A stretch of DNA of 64,000 nucleotides from RHLJ01 sp048058975 (GCA_048058975.1 JBLLNP010000006.1:1-64000), one strand, 5' to 3'; shown: positions 17,319-26,286, numbered from the stretch's first letter. Notes: a model not told the origin generated them from the sequence alone. Translations and numbers: made by a program.

Positions 17319-18686
17319 GTGGAAGAAAACCAGCACAAAGAAACAGGGCATAACCGGAGCTGGCTACAGCGTGTAGCAGAACAAAGTTGGGAACCCGAAC
17401 TATTAATTTCCGGTCTGGCAATTTATGCCACTATTCAGATTCCGAAATATATTTTGGATTTTTATCAATACTACCGCTATAACCTTCAGGTTGATACCGG
17501 GTTTATTGATGAGCTGATGCCGATGCTTGTGGTGGGTGTGATGCTCACTGCTCTTAAAGTACTCAGCTTTGCATTTATGTTTCATTTTATAGTGCGCGCA
17601 TTCTGGGTTGGTTTAATGGGGTTGCGTTCTGTATTCAGTGATGGTATTCAATACGAAAAGCTTGAGTTTAGTGAGTTATACCGATCTGAAATGAAAAAAA
17701 GACTGGGCACTCAGGACTCATTCCTGCTAGCTACCGACCGTTTAGCCAGTCTAATATTTTCGATTGCCTTTCTTTTTGTTTTGTATATGCTTGGGGTAGG
17801 GCTTGCTTACCTGGTATTCTTTTTGTTGATGAACGGAGTGAAGACGGTCGTATCTGAGGAAACATTCGATCTATATTCTACTTTGATTCTCATCACAACA
17901 GGAGTAATACTGATAAGCATCTCGATATTAACTCTGGTTTTGAACATGAAAAAATACCGGGAGCAGGAAAAATTCGCCAAACTTCATTTCAAAATAAGTT
18001 GGTACGCAGGGTTTGTGTTTTACCCGTTCATATACAAACCTATTCAGTACCTGATGTTGAGTTTTATGTCGAACTTTCCAAAGAAGAAGCACCAAACATT
18101 CGGGATGATCTTTTTCGCTGCGTTTATGGGTATGTTTATGAGTTCAATCTTTAATCTGATGGATACAAATCTGATTCAGCCCCGTGATTTTTTTACCGCA
18201 CGATCATACGCCTCAACTATGATTCCTGAAAACTATGAATCGGAGTTTGATGGCCAGTTTTTCGAGAAACCTGCAATTAGTTCACCCTACCTAAAGAAAG
18301 GGGAGTACTTTTCTCTGTTTATTCCATACAACAAAATGCTGGATCGGAAGCTTATTAAATTTTGCGAAGAAGCTATTCCTGCTGATTCATTAAGCCGCTA
18401 TGAACGGCGAAAGTTTGCCAACCAGCAAAACATTGATTGTGCAAACCGCTTCTTTACAGTAACAATAAACAAAATGGATACGCTGGATTCGGATTTCCTG
18501 TTTTATAATCACAGTAGAACTGGTCAGGCTGGTTTTAAAAGCATGTTTCTTCTGTCGGATACATTACGAGCCGGAAGGTATGAGTTGGGAGTGTATCGTC
18601 CGGTGCTGGATAAAGCCGATGCTGAAAGAGATTCCCTGGGACGTTTACTTTCTTATGAAGAAGAACTTCCTTTTTGGGTAGAGTGA
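17319..18686 (+). CDS. Polytopic membrane protein of unknown function
   Basis: The protein is 455 aa with a GTG start (AAGG sits immediately upstream) and no nearby ATG. There are about five to six membrane helices in the first 290 residues (around 28-48, 68-92, 139-166, 180-207, 222-245 and 270-290). A soluble, charged C-terminal domain of about 160 residues contains DTNLIQPRDFFTARSYAST and FWVE at the end. I do not recognise a family. The following flavoprotein gene is 31 bp downstream, so the two may be co-transcribed. Confidence 0.7.
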   Translation: MEENQHKETGHNRSWLQRVAEQSWEPELLISGLAIYATIQIPKYILDFYQYYRYNLQVDTGFIDELMPMLVVGVMLTALKVLSFAFMFHFIVRAFWVGLMGLRSVFSDGIQYEKLEFSELYRSEMKKRLGTQDSFLLATDRLASLIFSIAFLFVLYMLGVGLAYLVFFLLMNGVKTVVSEETFDLYSTLILITTGVILISISILTLVLNMKKYREQEKFAKLHFKISWYAGFVFYPFIYKPIQYLMLSFMSNFPKKKHQTFGMIFFAAFMGMFMSSIFNLMDTNLIQPRDFFTARSYASTMIPENYESEFDGQFFEKPAISSPYLKKGEYFSLFIPYNKMLDRKLIKFCEEAIPADSLSRYERRKFANQQNIDCANRFFTVTINKMDTLDSDFLFYNHSRTGQAGFKSMFLLSDTLRAGRYELGVYRPVLDKADAERDSLGRLLSYEEELPFWVE

Positions 18687-18717
18687 TTCATTGGTTTGAG
18701 ATTCGGTATCTTAAGAC

Positions 18718-20271
18718 ATGCAAAAAGAACTTCAACTCAGAGTTTTACCGGAGATAGCCGGTCAACCTGATCAGCTTCAGCGATATATTTCCCGTAAAGA
18801 AGGTATTCCAGAAGGTGAAATCCGTCATATCGAAATACTCAAACGATCCATTGATGCCCGCCAGAAACAGGTGATCATTAACCTGAAGGTAGCGGTTTTT
18901 GTAAATGAGGATTTCGAGGAAGAACGAATCTCCTTACCCGATTACCCGAATGTGACTAATGCAGAACAGGTAATCGTTATTGGAGCGGGTCCTGCAGGAT
19001 TGTTTGCCGCTTTACGTTTAATCGAACTTGGCAAGAAACCCGTCATTCTGGAAAGAGGCAAAGATGTAAAAGACCGTATTAAAGATCTCAAAGGAATCAA
19101 CGTAGATCACATTGTAAACGAAGATTCCAATTACTGCTTTGGCGAAGGGGGAGCCGGAACTTATTCTGATGGCAAACTCTACACCCGTTCCAAAAAGCGC
19201 GGCGATGTAAACCGGATTCTGGATCTTCTGGTTGGTTTTGGAGCCGTGAAGGACATTTTAGTGGAAGCTCATCCACATATTGGAACCAATAAACTTCCAA
19301 AGATCATCGCGAACATTCGGGAATGCATTAAAGCGTACGGTGGAGAGGTTCATTTTAACACCCGCGTAACGGACTTTATACTGGATGGAGACTCCATAAA
19401 AGGAGTGAAAACCCTAAGTGGGGATAGTTATAAAGCCGATCAGGTAATTCTGGCTACAGGACATTCCGCCCGGGATATTTTTGAGCTGCTTCACCAAAAA
19501 GAAATTGAGATTGAACTGAAGCCTTTGGCAATAGGTGTCCGGGTGGAGCATTCTCAGCAGCTTATCGATCAGATTCAGTATAGTTGCGAGACCAGAGGGA
19601 AATTTTTACCTCCATCACCATACAGCATTGTAAAACAGGTAGGTGGACGAGGAGTCTATTCGTTTTGTATGTGTCCGGGAGGAGTAATTGCACCCTGTGC
19701 TACCAGTCCGGGTGAGATTGTAACCAATGGTTGGTCTTCATCAAGACGGGCACGTTCAACGGCAAATTCAGGAATAGTAGTAGAGCTGCGGGAAGAAGAT
19801 TTTAAACCGTTTGCAAAACACGGATCGCTGGCAGCAATGGAATTCCAGAAAGCGATTGAACAAAAAGCCTGGGAAGCAGGAGGTAAGACTCAAGCTGCCC
19901 CGGCGCAAAGGCTGGTGGATTTTGTTAAAGGAAAGGTTTCCCTTGATTTACCAAATACCTCTTATGCCCCCGGAATCACTTCTGTAGATCTTAAAGAAGT
20001 ACTTCCTGATTTCATCCATCAGTCGCTTAAAAACGGCTTCAAGGCTTTTGATCAATCAATGAAAGGCTACCTGACCAACGAAGCGGTGGTTCATGCTCCT
20101 GAAACAAGGACATCCTCTCCGATTCGCATTCCCCGTGACCGAATAACACTGGAACATATCCGGATAAAAGGCTTATTTCCATGCGGCGAAGGAGCCGGTT
20201 ATGCAGGTGGGATTATTTCTGCAGCGATCGATGGTGAGAAGGTAGCTGAGGCGGTTTCTGCTAAGAGTTAA
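18718..20271 (+). CDS. FAD-dependent oxidoreductase of the COG2509 (YtfP-like) type
   Basis: The protein is 517 aa. An N-terminal domain of about 80 residues precedes the dinucleotide-binding motif VIGAGPAGLFAA (Gly89, Gly91, Gly94). YCFGEGGAGTYSDGKLYTR is the characteristic second conserved block of COG2509. TRVTDFILDGDSIKGV and a C-terminal FPCGEGAGYAGGI complete the FAD site. CMCPGGVIAPCAT contains closely spaced cysteines typical of the group. These enzymes are uncharacterised flavoprotein dehydrogenases with unknown substrates. The length is normal for the family. Confidence 0.88.
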   Translation: MQKELQLRVLPEIAGQPDQLQRYISRKEGIPEGEIRHIEILKRSIDARQKQVIINLKVAVFVNEDFEEERISLPDYPNVTNAEQVIVIGAGPAGLFAALRLIELGKKPVILERGKDVKDRIKDLKGINVDHIVNEDSNYCFGEGGAGTYSDGKLYTRSKKRGDVNRILDLLVGFGAVKDILVEAHPHIGTNKLPKIIANIRECIKAYGGEVHFNTRVTDFILDGDSIKGVKTLSGDSYKADQVILATGHSARDIFELLHQKEIEIELKPLAIGVRVEHSQQLIDQIQYSCETRGKFLPPSPYSIVKQVGGRGVYSFCMCPGGVIAPCATSPGEIVTNGWSSSRRARSTANSGIVVELREEDFKPFAKHGSLAAMEFQKAIEQKAWEAGGKTQAAPAQRLVDFVKGKVSLDLPNTSYAPGITSVDLKEVLPDFIHQSLKNGFKAFDQSMKGYLTNEAVVHAPETRTSSPIRIPRDRITLEHIRIKGLFPCGEGAGYAGGIISAAIDGEKVAEAVSAKS

Positions 20272-20288
20272 AAATGGTTCAAGAATAA

Positions 20289-21326
20289 ATGTTTATTAGA
20301 AAACAAAGATTTAGCCTATTCAGAAGTCCAAAATATCAAGAGTCACTTGATTTTAATGGTGATAAGAAAATGCTTAAAGCTTTAGCTTTAAAGGCAGCAA
20401 GAAAATTAGACTGGAGTAAGATATACTCTGAATCGAATACACTAATCTTTTGATCTAAAGAAGCATGGTCTAATAATGCTGAGATTACACTTAGGTTCGA
20501 AAACTTATCAAATATTTCAATACAAAGTGAGACTATAGTAGATCAGAGGTGGGATTTGGGTAAAAACTTTGCAAGAATTCGAGACTTCAAAAAGTTAATT
20601 TTTTATTACTGGAGTAATCTCACTGAAGTTGATAAGAGAAATATTCAAGATACAGAAGAATCATTACTTGAATTTTTTGACTATAAAGTGCCGCTCGATT
20701 TTAAATCTATTAAAGAAAAAGTCATACCAAATAAGTCATACCTTATTCTCTACATTGGAGTGGTAATTCTAATTCTTGGTATATTCTTTGGTTATCTGAA
20801 GCATTTAGATTTATTTGTAGCATTTACTAGACAGATGGTTTTCTCATTCTTTTTATGGTTTGCAATTTACTTTGGAGCAAAGCATGGGAATATTCATTCA
20901 TATAGAAAGCTTAAAAGAGTAACTTTTATTGCAGTATTCTTTTTTTATTTTTTCCAAATCTTGATTTATCACAGTCTAAATGTACTTAGCACTCCTGAAT
21001 CAATTAATTTTATACAATATTTAGGTGAACAGTTATCAGTAGCTAATAATGAATTATTAGACAGAATAGGTCAAAAATTTATTGTAATAGGATTAAGTGT
21101 AGGGTTCATTTCCTACTTCTTTTTTCTAAATCTAAAGTTGTCTATTTCGAAATTGAAGAAAAAAGAAATACCAAATGAAGTTTTGTTATACACAGAATAC
21201 TTAGTAGCTAAAGGTGAATCTAATTATCAGATAAAAAATAATCTTACAAAGAAAGGAATAACTGATTACCAATTCCACAATCGGATACTAGAAGTTCTTC
21301 GCTCTAAGGAAGGAATGGTATCATAA
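20289..21326 (+). pseudogene. Membrane-protein gene interrupted by one in-frame TGA
   Basis: Reading from the ATG at 20289, one frame runs 345 codons to 21326 with a single interruption, TGA at 20451-20453 (codon 55). Before it the peptide MFIRKQRFSLFRSPKYQESL...AARKLDWSKIYSE is sensible coding sequence. After it the frame continues SKEAWSNNAEITLRFENLS and on into DLGKNFARIRDF, a motif of the form D-x-G-K-N that Bacteroidota proteins carry at the end of this N-terminal domain. The rest has about four membrane helices and a soluble helical tail. A TTG at 20556 could restart translation but would drop the conserved domain. Nonsense mutation or sequencing error are the main explanations. Confidence 0.7.
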
Positions 21327-21343
21327 TTATTTGACTCAATACA

Positions 21344-21375
21344 CAATATTCAACAAGGAATGACCAATGAAGAAG
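21344..21375 (+). repeat. 32-bp start-region repeat, copy 1
   Basis: CAATATTCAACAAGGAATGA followed by CCAATGAAGAAG. It carries the start codon and first three codons (Met-Lys-Lys) of the lipocalin-like gene. Two more copies lie at 23617 and 24565. Confidence 0.8.
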
Positions 21376-22059
21376 TTAGTTGTTTTATTTTTTATACCAT
21401 TGATAGTAAATCCGGTTAAAGCTCAAATAACTGGCTTATGGGAAGTTACTAAAGTTGTGGTGGGAGAGGAAGAGATGACTCCTGTCGCGAAGTGGAGTCA
21501 TTTTCTGAATGATGGCAGTTATACAACCGGAAATGGTTGGTTACAAAATGGAGATGGAACGTGGGATTTTGATTCAGCAAGTTCAGAGATGCAGCTGGTC
21601 ACCGTAACAGGTTTCGATGACGAATCAGGTCCATTTGAAATAGAGATGAATGGAAGAGATAAAATGATTTGGTCCCGGCAAGAAGGCGGTGATATGGTGA
21701 ATGTTTATTATCAACGAATTTATGAAATCCCAAAAAGTCCGGCTACTTTGGCTGTTGGGTTATGGATGGTAAAAGAAGTAATAAATAATGGGGAATTACT
21801 TACCGAAAAGTATAAAAACGAAAATGCTCAGGCAGTGTTTGTACGATGGGATAATTTATTTCAGGAGATTACTTCTGAAGGCAGAATTAGTGGTATTTGG
21901 AGAGTCAATGCGCATCGTCCGGTATTGGATATATTATTTTATGACGGAAAACGACCGCTTGAATTCTGGGAAATTGATTTCGAAAATGAAGATACAATGA
22001 CATGGAAAAGAGAAGGGTTAACAATTAAATACGAGCGACTATATTCATTCCCGGATTAA
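21367..22059 (+). CDS. Secreted lipocalin-like protein with two similar halves
   Basis: The protein is 230 aa with a signal peptide (about 1-20, ending VKAQ). Two similar beta-rich halves follow, each starting with a Gly-Leu-Trp-x-Val-x-x-Val type strand (ITGLWEVTKVVVGEEEM and AVGLWMVKEVINNGELL) and ending with a Tyr-x-Arg strand (YYQRIYEIP and YERLYSFP). This suggests an internal duplication of a lipocalin-like fold. Ligand and role are unknown. Its start region is copy 1 of the 32-bp repeat. The GNAT gene begins one base after its stop, so the two are probably co-transcribed. Confidence 0.7.
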   Translation: MKKLVVLFFIPLIVNPVKAQITGLWEVTKVVVGEEEMTPVAKWSHFLNDGSYTTGNGWLQNGDGTWDFDSASSEMQLVTVTGFDDESGPFEIEMNGRDKMIWSRQEGGDMVNVYYQRIYEIPKSPATLAVGLWMVKEVINNGELLTEKYKNENAQAVFVRWDNLFQEITSEGRISGIWRVNAHRPVLDILFYDGKRPLEFWEIDFENEDTMTWKREGLTIKYERLYSFPD

Positions 22060-22060
22060 C

Positions 22061-22507
22061 ATGAAGATTTCAAGAGCTACTTTATCAGATTTGGACGATC
22101 TCAATGAGCTTTTCGATGGCTACCGCGTTTTTTATGAGAAAGAATCCGATAAAAAGAGAAGTAAAGCTTTTCTAAAGGCAAGGATTGAGAATGAAGAATC
22201 AGTCATTTTCATCAGCAGGGATGCTGCCGGAATTGCTACCGGGTTCACTCAGCTTTATCCGCTGTTCTCGTCCACCCGAATGAATCGAGTCTGGTTACTA
22301 AATGATCTGTTTGTTGAGCCTCGTTACAGAGGAAAGGGATATTCCAAAGCTTTGATTGAAGCAGCAAAAGAATTGTGTAGAACAACAGGAGCAGCCGGAA
22401 TGACCCTGGAAACTGCGAAAGACAACTACGTTGGAAACCAGCTTTATCCTGCCATGGGTTGGAAACTTGATACCGAACATAATTTCTACCATTGGGAGAC
22501 GGATTGA
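22061..22507 (+). CDS. GNAT-family N-acetyltransferase
   Basis: The protein is 148 aa, the usual single-domain GNAT length. WLLNDLFVEPRYRGKGYSKALIEAAKEL contains the acetyl-CoA pyrophosphate-binding motif A (R-x-x-G-x-G/A, here RYRGKGYS). The C-terminal YPAMGWKLDTEHNFYHWE corresponds to motif B. It transfers an acetyl group to an unknown amine. It starts one base after the lipocalin-like gene, and its stop overlaps the TTG start of the glycosyltransferase. Confidence 0.88.
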   Translation: MKISRATLSDLDDLNELFDGYRVFYEKESDKKRSKAFLKARIENEESVIFISRDAAGIATGFTQLYPLFSSTRMNRVWLLNDLFVEPRYRGKGYSKALIEAAKELCRTTGAAGMTLETAKDNYVGNQLYPAMGWKLDTEHNFYHWETD

Positions 22508-23643
22508 GTTTAAAGATTGCGCTTTTAGAACCTTTCTTCACAGGCTCTCATAAACAGTGGGTCGAAGGTTTAAAACGGCACTCTTCTCATCAGGTAAACA
22601 TTCTGAGCCTTCCCGGAAGGCATTGGAAGTGGAGGATGCACGGCGGGGCCGTTTCTTTGGCAAAACAATTTAATGCGCTCAAAGAAAAGCCGGATTTAAT
22701 TCTAGCAACTTCCATGCTCGACCTGACTACTTTTTTGGCTTTGACAAGAGAGAAGTCTGCGGGAATTCCCATAGCCATGTACTTCCACGAAAACCAGATT
22801 ACTTACCCCTGGTCGCCACAGGATCGTGATGTAAACAAGAAACGAAACAATCACTACGGGTTTATCAATTATGTTTCCGCTTTAGCGGCTGATAAGGTGT
22901 TTTTTAATTCGGAATATCACCGGAATTCTTTTTTAGGTTCGCTTCCTGATTTTTTGAAGCAATTTCCTGACAGAAGGGAGAAAGAGAGTGTGAATTTGAT
23001 TGCTGCCAAAAGCGAAGTGCTGCATCTGGGTATGGATTTAGAGCGATTCGACCAGTTTCAAGGCTCAGAAAAAAAGAAAGAATCCGATCCGATTATTCTG
23101 TGGAATCACCGTTGGGAATATGATAAACGACCAAGAGCTTTTTTTAAGCAGCTATTTAGATTGAAAACGAAAGGCAGGAGATTCAAGCTGGTGGTTTTGG
23201 GAGAAAGGAATGAGGTGATTCCCCCCATTTTTGTAGAAGCGAAAGAAAAGCTTTCATATGAAATTCTTCATTTGGGCTATACCGAAGATTTTGAAACCTA
23301 TGCCCGATGGTTATGGAAAGCAGATATACTTCCGGTAACTTCTAATCAGGATTTTTTTGGTGGTAGTGTGGTGGAAGCCATGTACTGTAACTGCTACCCA
23401 ATATTGCCGAATCGGTTGGCCTACCCGGATCATTTTTCGGAAGAAATCCGGCGGGATTATTTGTACGAAGAAGGAGAACTGGAAACCCGTTTAGAAACTG
23501 CTTTAGAAAAGGTTATTAATTTGAGAAAAGCAGATTATCAATCGCTTGTTAAAAAGTACGATTGGGGAGTAATGATCAGCAGGTATGATGAGGCGATTAA
23601 AAGCTTAGTCAATAATCAATCCTCAACAAGGAATAACCAATGA
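22504..23643 (+). CDS. tRNA-queuosine alpha-mannosyltransferase-like glycosyltransferase (DUF3524)
   Basis: The protein is 379 aa from the TTG at 22504, which overlaps the upstream stop. The N-terminus LKIALLEPFFTGSHKQWVEG, then LSLPGRHWKWRMHGGA, are hallmarks of DUF3524, the domain of QTMAN/GTDC1, which mannosylates queuosine in tRNA(Asp) in animals. The C-terminal half has a glycosyltransferase-4 type fold with ILWNHRWEYDKRP and TSNQDFFGGSVVEAMYCNCYPILPN, where the E in VVEAM contacts the sugar nucleotide. Whether the bacterial protein modifies queuosine is inference. It overlaps the next gene by ATGA, indicating coupling. Confidence 0.85.
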   Translation: MSLKIALLEPFFTGSHKQWVEGLKRHSSHQVNILSLPGRHWKWRMHGGAVSLAKQFNALKEKPDLILATSMLDLTTFLALTREKSAGIPIAMYFHENQITYPWSPQDRDVNKKRNNHYGFINYVSALAADKVFFNSEYHRNSFLGSLPDFLKQFPDRREKESVNLIAAKSEVLHLGMDLERFDQFQGSEKKKESDPIILWNHRWEYDKRPRAFFKQLFRLKTKGRRFKLVVLGERNEVIPPIFVEAKEKLSYEILHLGYTEDFETYARWLWKADILPVTSNQDFFGGSVVEAMYCNCYPILPNRLAYPDHFSEEIRRDYLYEEGELETRLETALEKVINLRKADYQSLVKKYDWGVMISRYDEAIKSLVNNQSSTRNNQ

Positions 23644-23648
23644 AGAAG
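23617..23648 (+). repeat. 32-bp start-region repeat, copy 2
   Basis: CAATCCTCAACAAGGAATAA followed by CCAATGAAGAAG, differing from copy 1 at three positions. It covers the end of the glycosyltransferase gene and the start codon of the EEP gene. Confidence 0.78.
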
Positions 23649-24557
23649 AATTGGTTATGGATCATGATCGGTTTTGTTTTTATTCCGCTACTAATGGGTT
23701 TCTTTGGTAGCCTAAATTGGATTTTAGATGTTTTCTCTCATTTTAGGGTGTATTACTGTACGGCATTCTTTTTGATAGGAATAATTGCATTGATTTTAAA
23801 AAAGTGGAAAGAGAGCGGGGTTTCTCTAATACTTAGTTCTATTCTATTTTTGTCATTTGCTGATTTATATCTTCCGGTAAAAGAATCTCGTTCCTCTGCT
23901 GGACTTAGTATAGCTTCTATAAATTTGCTTTCATCCAATAATAATTTCGAAGAGGTTATTGGTTTCATTAAAAGCAATAACTTTGATGTCATCTTCTTTC
24001 AGGAATTGAATACAAAATGGGAGAGCGAACTCGAGATACTTAATGATGATTTTCCGACCCGAGCAATGTTTGCAAGAGAAGACAATTTTGGGATTGGTGT
24101 AATCAGCAAAATTAATAGCGCATTTGTTCAGGAAGCAGATTTTAGTTCAGTAAATATTCCTTCTTTAATTCTTACTTTTCCAGATAACAAAGAGGAAGTG
24201 ACCATCATAAATACACATCCTCTTCCTCCGGTGGGTAGTTTCTATTTCAATGCAAGAAACGAGCAATTTGAAATTCTAAATCGGATTATCTCAAAAATGG
24301 ATCAGCAAGTGGTTCTGATTGGGGATCTGAACTCTACCCGCTTTTCTCCCAATTTTAAACGGTTACTCGAAAACGGAAAACTTAGAGATTCCAGAATAGG
24401 TTTTGGTCTGCTCCCAACCTGGCATGCACAGTTTCCCTTTATTTCTTTAACGCTTGATCATGCTTTTGTGACGGATGGGATTGAAGTTTTAGATAGAAGG
24501 GTTGGACCGGATATTGGATCAGATCATTTACCGGTAATTATTGAAGTAGGATGGTAG
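23640..24557 (+). CDS. Membrane-anchored endonuclease/exonuclease/phosphatase (EEP) family protein
   Basis: The protein is 305 aa. Three N-terminal membrane helices (about residues 5-25, 36-52, 60-75) precede an EEP domain with IASINLLSSN, FFQELNTKW (metal-binding Glu), VTIINTHPLPP (catalytic His), LIGDLNSTRFS (Asp-Leu-Asn) and a terminal GSDHLPVII (Asp-His). All key residues of the DNase I-like phosphodiesterase fold are present. The membrane part orients the domain outside the cytoplasm in known relatives. The substrate is unknown (nucleic acid or phospholipid). The start overlaps the previous stop by ATGA. Confidence 0.86.
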   Translation: MKKNWLWIMIGFVFIPLLMGFFGSLNWILDVFSHFRVYYCTAFFLIGIIALILKKWKESGVSLILSSILFLSFADLYLPVKESRSSAGLSIASINLLSSNNNFEEVIGFIKSNNFDVIFFQELNTKWESELEILNDDFPTRAMFAREDNFGIGVISKINSAFVQEADFSSVNIPSLILTFPDNKEEVTIINTHPLPPVGSFYFNARNEQFEILNRIISKMDQQVVLIGDLNSTRFSPNFKRLLENGKLRDSRIGFGLLPTWHAQFPFISLTLDHAFVTDGIEVLDRRVGPDIGSDHLPVIIEVGW

Positions 24558-24564
24558 GTGAAGA

Positions 24565-24596
24565 CAATATTCAACAAGGAATGATCAATGAAGAAG
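24565..24596 (+). repeat. 32-bp start-region repeat, copy 3, without a gene
   Basis: CAATATTCAACAAGGAATGA followed by TCAATGAAGAAG, one base different from copy 1. Its ATG at 24588 opens only 10 codons before TAA. It therefore looks like a start region that has lost its gene, or a mobile repeat that lands at gene starts. Confidence 0.75.
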
Positions 24597-24616
24597 TATC
24601 TTTTAATCGAACAGTG

Positions 24617-24841
24617 CTAATTTTTTTGTACAAAAACTTTAACCCACAACGCTTCAACTTCATCTCTGGCCCATTGGTGGCGACGTAGAAAATGAAGGCT
24701 GGATTTTACAGACGGATCGTTTTTAAAACAGTTGATATCAACATGCACACTAAGCTGTTCCCAGCCGTAATAATCCACTAAGTCCTCAACAATTTGTTTG
24801 AGTTTAATGCCGTGTAAGGGGTTATTAGGTTGACTGTTCAT
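24617..24841 (-). CDS. VF530 / DUF2132 family small protein
   Basis: The protein is 74 aa from the ATG at 24841, which overlaps the methyltransferase stop by 17 bp. An in-frame TTG at 24853 is less likely. The sequence NPLHGIKLKQIVEDLVDYYGWEQL, then INCFKNDPSVKSSLHFLRR and WARDEVEALWV, is the complete VF530 signature. The fold is a small helical DNA-binding-like domain, and members are of unknown function. The overlap suggests one transcript with the upstream methyltransferase. Confidence 0.88.
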   Translation of the reverse strand: MNSQPNNPLHGIKLKQIVEDLVDYYGWEQLSVHVDINCFKNDPSVKSSLHFLRRHQWARDEVEALWVKVFVQKN

Positions 24842-25634
24842 CTCGGATCTCAATCAAGTAATAAGCACAGGTACTCACAAAATTCCTGAATACGGGAATC
24901 GCGGAGAGAAGCTTGAACTGAACTCTTGGTTTCAGATTGAATTTATATTTGTAGATTGGGTTAAAAAGAAAAAACTGGCGTCGCAGTTGAGTATATCCTT
25001 CTTTTTTGAAAATACGTTCAAACCGCTCAATAGAAATCCCTGTTTCTTTTATTTCGACTAGACCATTAATCTTCTGCTCATTTTCACCAAAAAATCGCAA
25101 AAACTTTTTATAAAGCTTCATTGGGAGTAAATGGTAATATGGTAAAAAGCTTAGGAATTTAACAGTTGATACTTGTTGATGACCACCAAAGGGCATTTGC
25201 CATGGGGGGAAGCCAAAAAATACTTTTCCTTGTGGGGTAAGAAAGTCCTTCAGCTTACCAATAAACAACTCCTGATTGTGGATGTGTTCAATTACGTCTT
25301 TAAGGATCACGAGATCAAATTTATGTCCAATATCTGCTTCGACATCAATATCGTATATGTTTTTAATGATGAAACGGATTTGATTAGCCTTCACTTCTTC
25401 TGCCAGAAACTGCTGGGCTAGATTAACCCTGCCGGCACTTAGTTCAATACCTACGCATTCATGACCAAGTTCAGTAAACGCTTTAAGCACTCCAGCCTCA
25501 GCACAACCGATTTCCAGAACTTTAAAATCGGATTTCAGCTCAAAACAATCCTCAAGAAATGGAATAATGTATTCTTTCGCGGTTTTGTATTGGTAATTGA
25601 AATAGGTGGATTTGTCGGAATGAAAATCGAACAT
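24825..25634 (-). CDS. Class I SAM-dependent methyltransferase
   Basis: The protein is 269 aa. FKVLEIGCAEAGVLKAF is motif I for S-adenosylmethionine binding, CVGIELSAGRVNLA carries the acidic motif II residue, and FDLVILKDVIEHIHN is the motif IV region with the DVIEH typical of the UbiE/Methyltransf_23 type. The C-terminal half (about 170-269) is basic and aromatic, with KLYKKFLRFFGE, and may bind a lipid-linked or glycan substrate. The substrate is unknown. The gene lies between an SRPBCC protein and VF530, all on the minus strand. Confidence 0.87.
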   Translation of the reverse strand: MFDFHSDKSTYFNYQYKTAKEYIIPFLEDCFELKSDFKVLEIGCAEAGVLKAFTELGHECVGIELSAGRVNLAQQFLAEEVKANQIRFIIKNIYDIDVEADIGHKFDLVILKDVIEHIHNQELFIGKLKDFLTPQGKVFFGFPPWQMPFGGHQQVSTVKFLSFLPYYHLLPMKLYKKFLRFFGENEQKINGLVEIKETGISIERFERIFKKEGYTQLRRQFFLFNPIYKYKFNLKPRVQFKLLSAIPVFRNFVSTCAYYLIEIRDEQST

Positions 25635-25644
25635 TATAGTTGGT

Positions 25645-26085
25645 CTATGCTTCCGCTATTTCTTTTAGCTTCGGAAGAGCTGCTTTCCATCCTTTCTGAG
25701 TTTCGATATACCGCTCCAGGCCTTTTTCAACATACTTATAGCCTTTCTGAGTAATAGTAAGCTCTGTCTCAGTATCAGATAAAGACTCAAGCTCGTAAAT
25801 CACTACTATATAATTCTCAAGGGTATCCTGAATTCCTGAATTCGCAGGGAAAAGGGTATGCTCAAGATATTTATTGGGTTCGGCTCGGATTACCTCACCC
25901 TTTACCACTGTTACTTCTTTATCATTCTGCTTTACAAAAAAATTGGTTTTACTGCCCGGTTTCCAGTCACTTTCGCAACGAGCGCCAAACATATATTCTT
26001 CAATTTTATCCGGGTTGGTTAGTGCATCCCAGACATTTTCTGCTGAGGTTGAAATGGTGGTTTTTAACTCAATTCTGTTTTCCAT
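25645..26085 (-). CDS. SRPBCC (AHSA1-like) domain protein
   Basis: The protein is 146 aa, a single START/Bet v1-like domain. It begins ELKTTISTSAENVWDALTNPDKIEEYMFG, the standard AHSA1 opening, with SDWKPGSK in the middle and a C-terminal helix ERYIETQKGWKAALPKLKE. Such proteins bind hydrophobic ligands or act as stress-related chaperone partners; the ligand is unknown here. It precedes the methyltransferase gene by 10 bp in the same direction. Confidence 0.88.
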   Translation of the reverse strand: MENRIELKTTISTSAENVWDALTNPDKIEEYMFGARCESDWKPGSKTNFFVKQNDKEVTVVKGEVIRAEPNKYLEHTLFPANSGIQDTLENYIVVIYELESLSDTETELTITQKGYKYVEKGLERYIETQKGWKAALPKLKEIAEA

Positions 26086-26094
26086 CCGTGAATT

Positions 26095-26286
26095 TTATCC
26101 TATTTCTTTTACTCTTCCGATTTGTCCGTCTGTAAGACGAACTTTGATTCCGTGAGGGTGTGAGGCACTTTTAGTCAAAATATCTTTAACAGTGCCGTTG
26201 GTTAAGGTACCAGTTCGTTGATTTTCTTTTAAAACAATAGCCACATTTGTACCAGGAGTAATATTACTTCGATTTGTACCAGTCAT
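26095..26286 (-). CDS. YwbE family protein
   Basis: The protein is 63 aa from the ATG at 26286, overlapping the DUF1801 stop (TGATG). RSNITPGTNVAIVLKENQRTG, then LTNGTVKDILTKS and HPHGIKVRLTDGQIGRVKEI, match the full YwbE (DUF2196) family, a small beta-barrel of unknown role. The overlap implies coupling to the upstream gene. Confidence 0.9.
   Translation of the reverse strand: MTGTNRSNITPGTNVAIVLKENQRTGTLTNGTVKDILTKSASHPHGIKVRLTDGQIGRVKEIG

Noticed and set aside
20451..20453. In-frame TGA considered as selenocysteine or recoded stop
   Set aside because: The protein has no redox motif at this point and no hairpin-like element was noticed right after the TGA. A mutation or read error is simpler.
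22245..22541. Minus-strand frames opposite the GNAT gene
   Set aside because: Composition and lack of motifs show that they are the antisense of the acetyltransferase gene.
24588..24620. Short reading frame at the third 32-bp repeat, MKKYLLIEQC
   Set aside because: Ten codons only, with no further support. It is better explained as the repeat without a gene.
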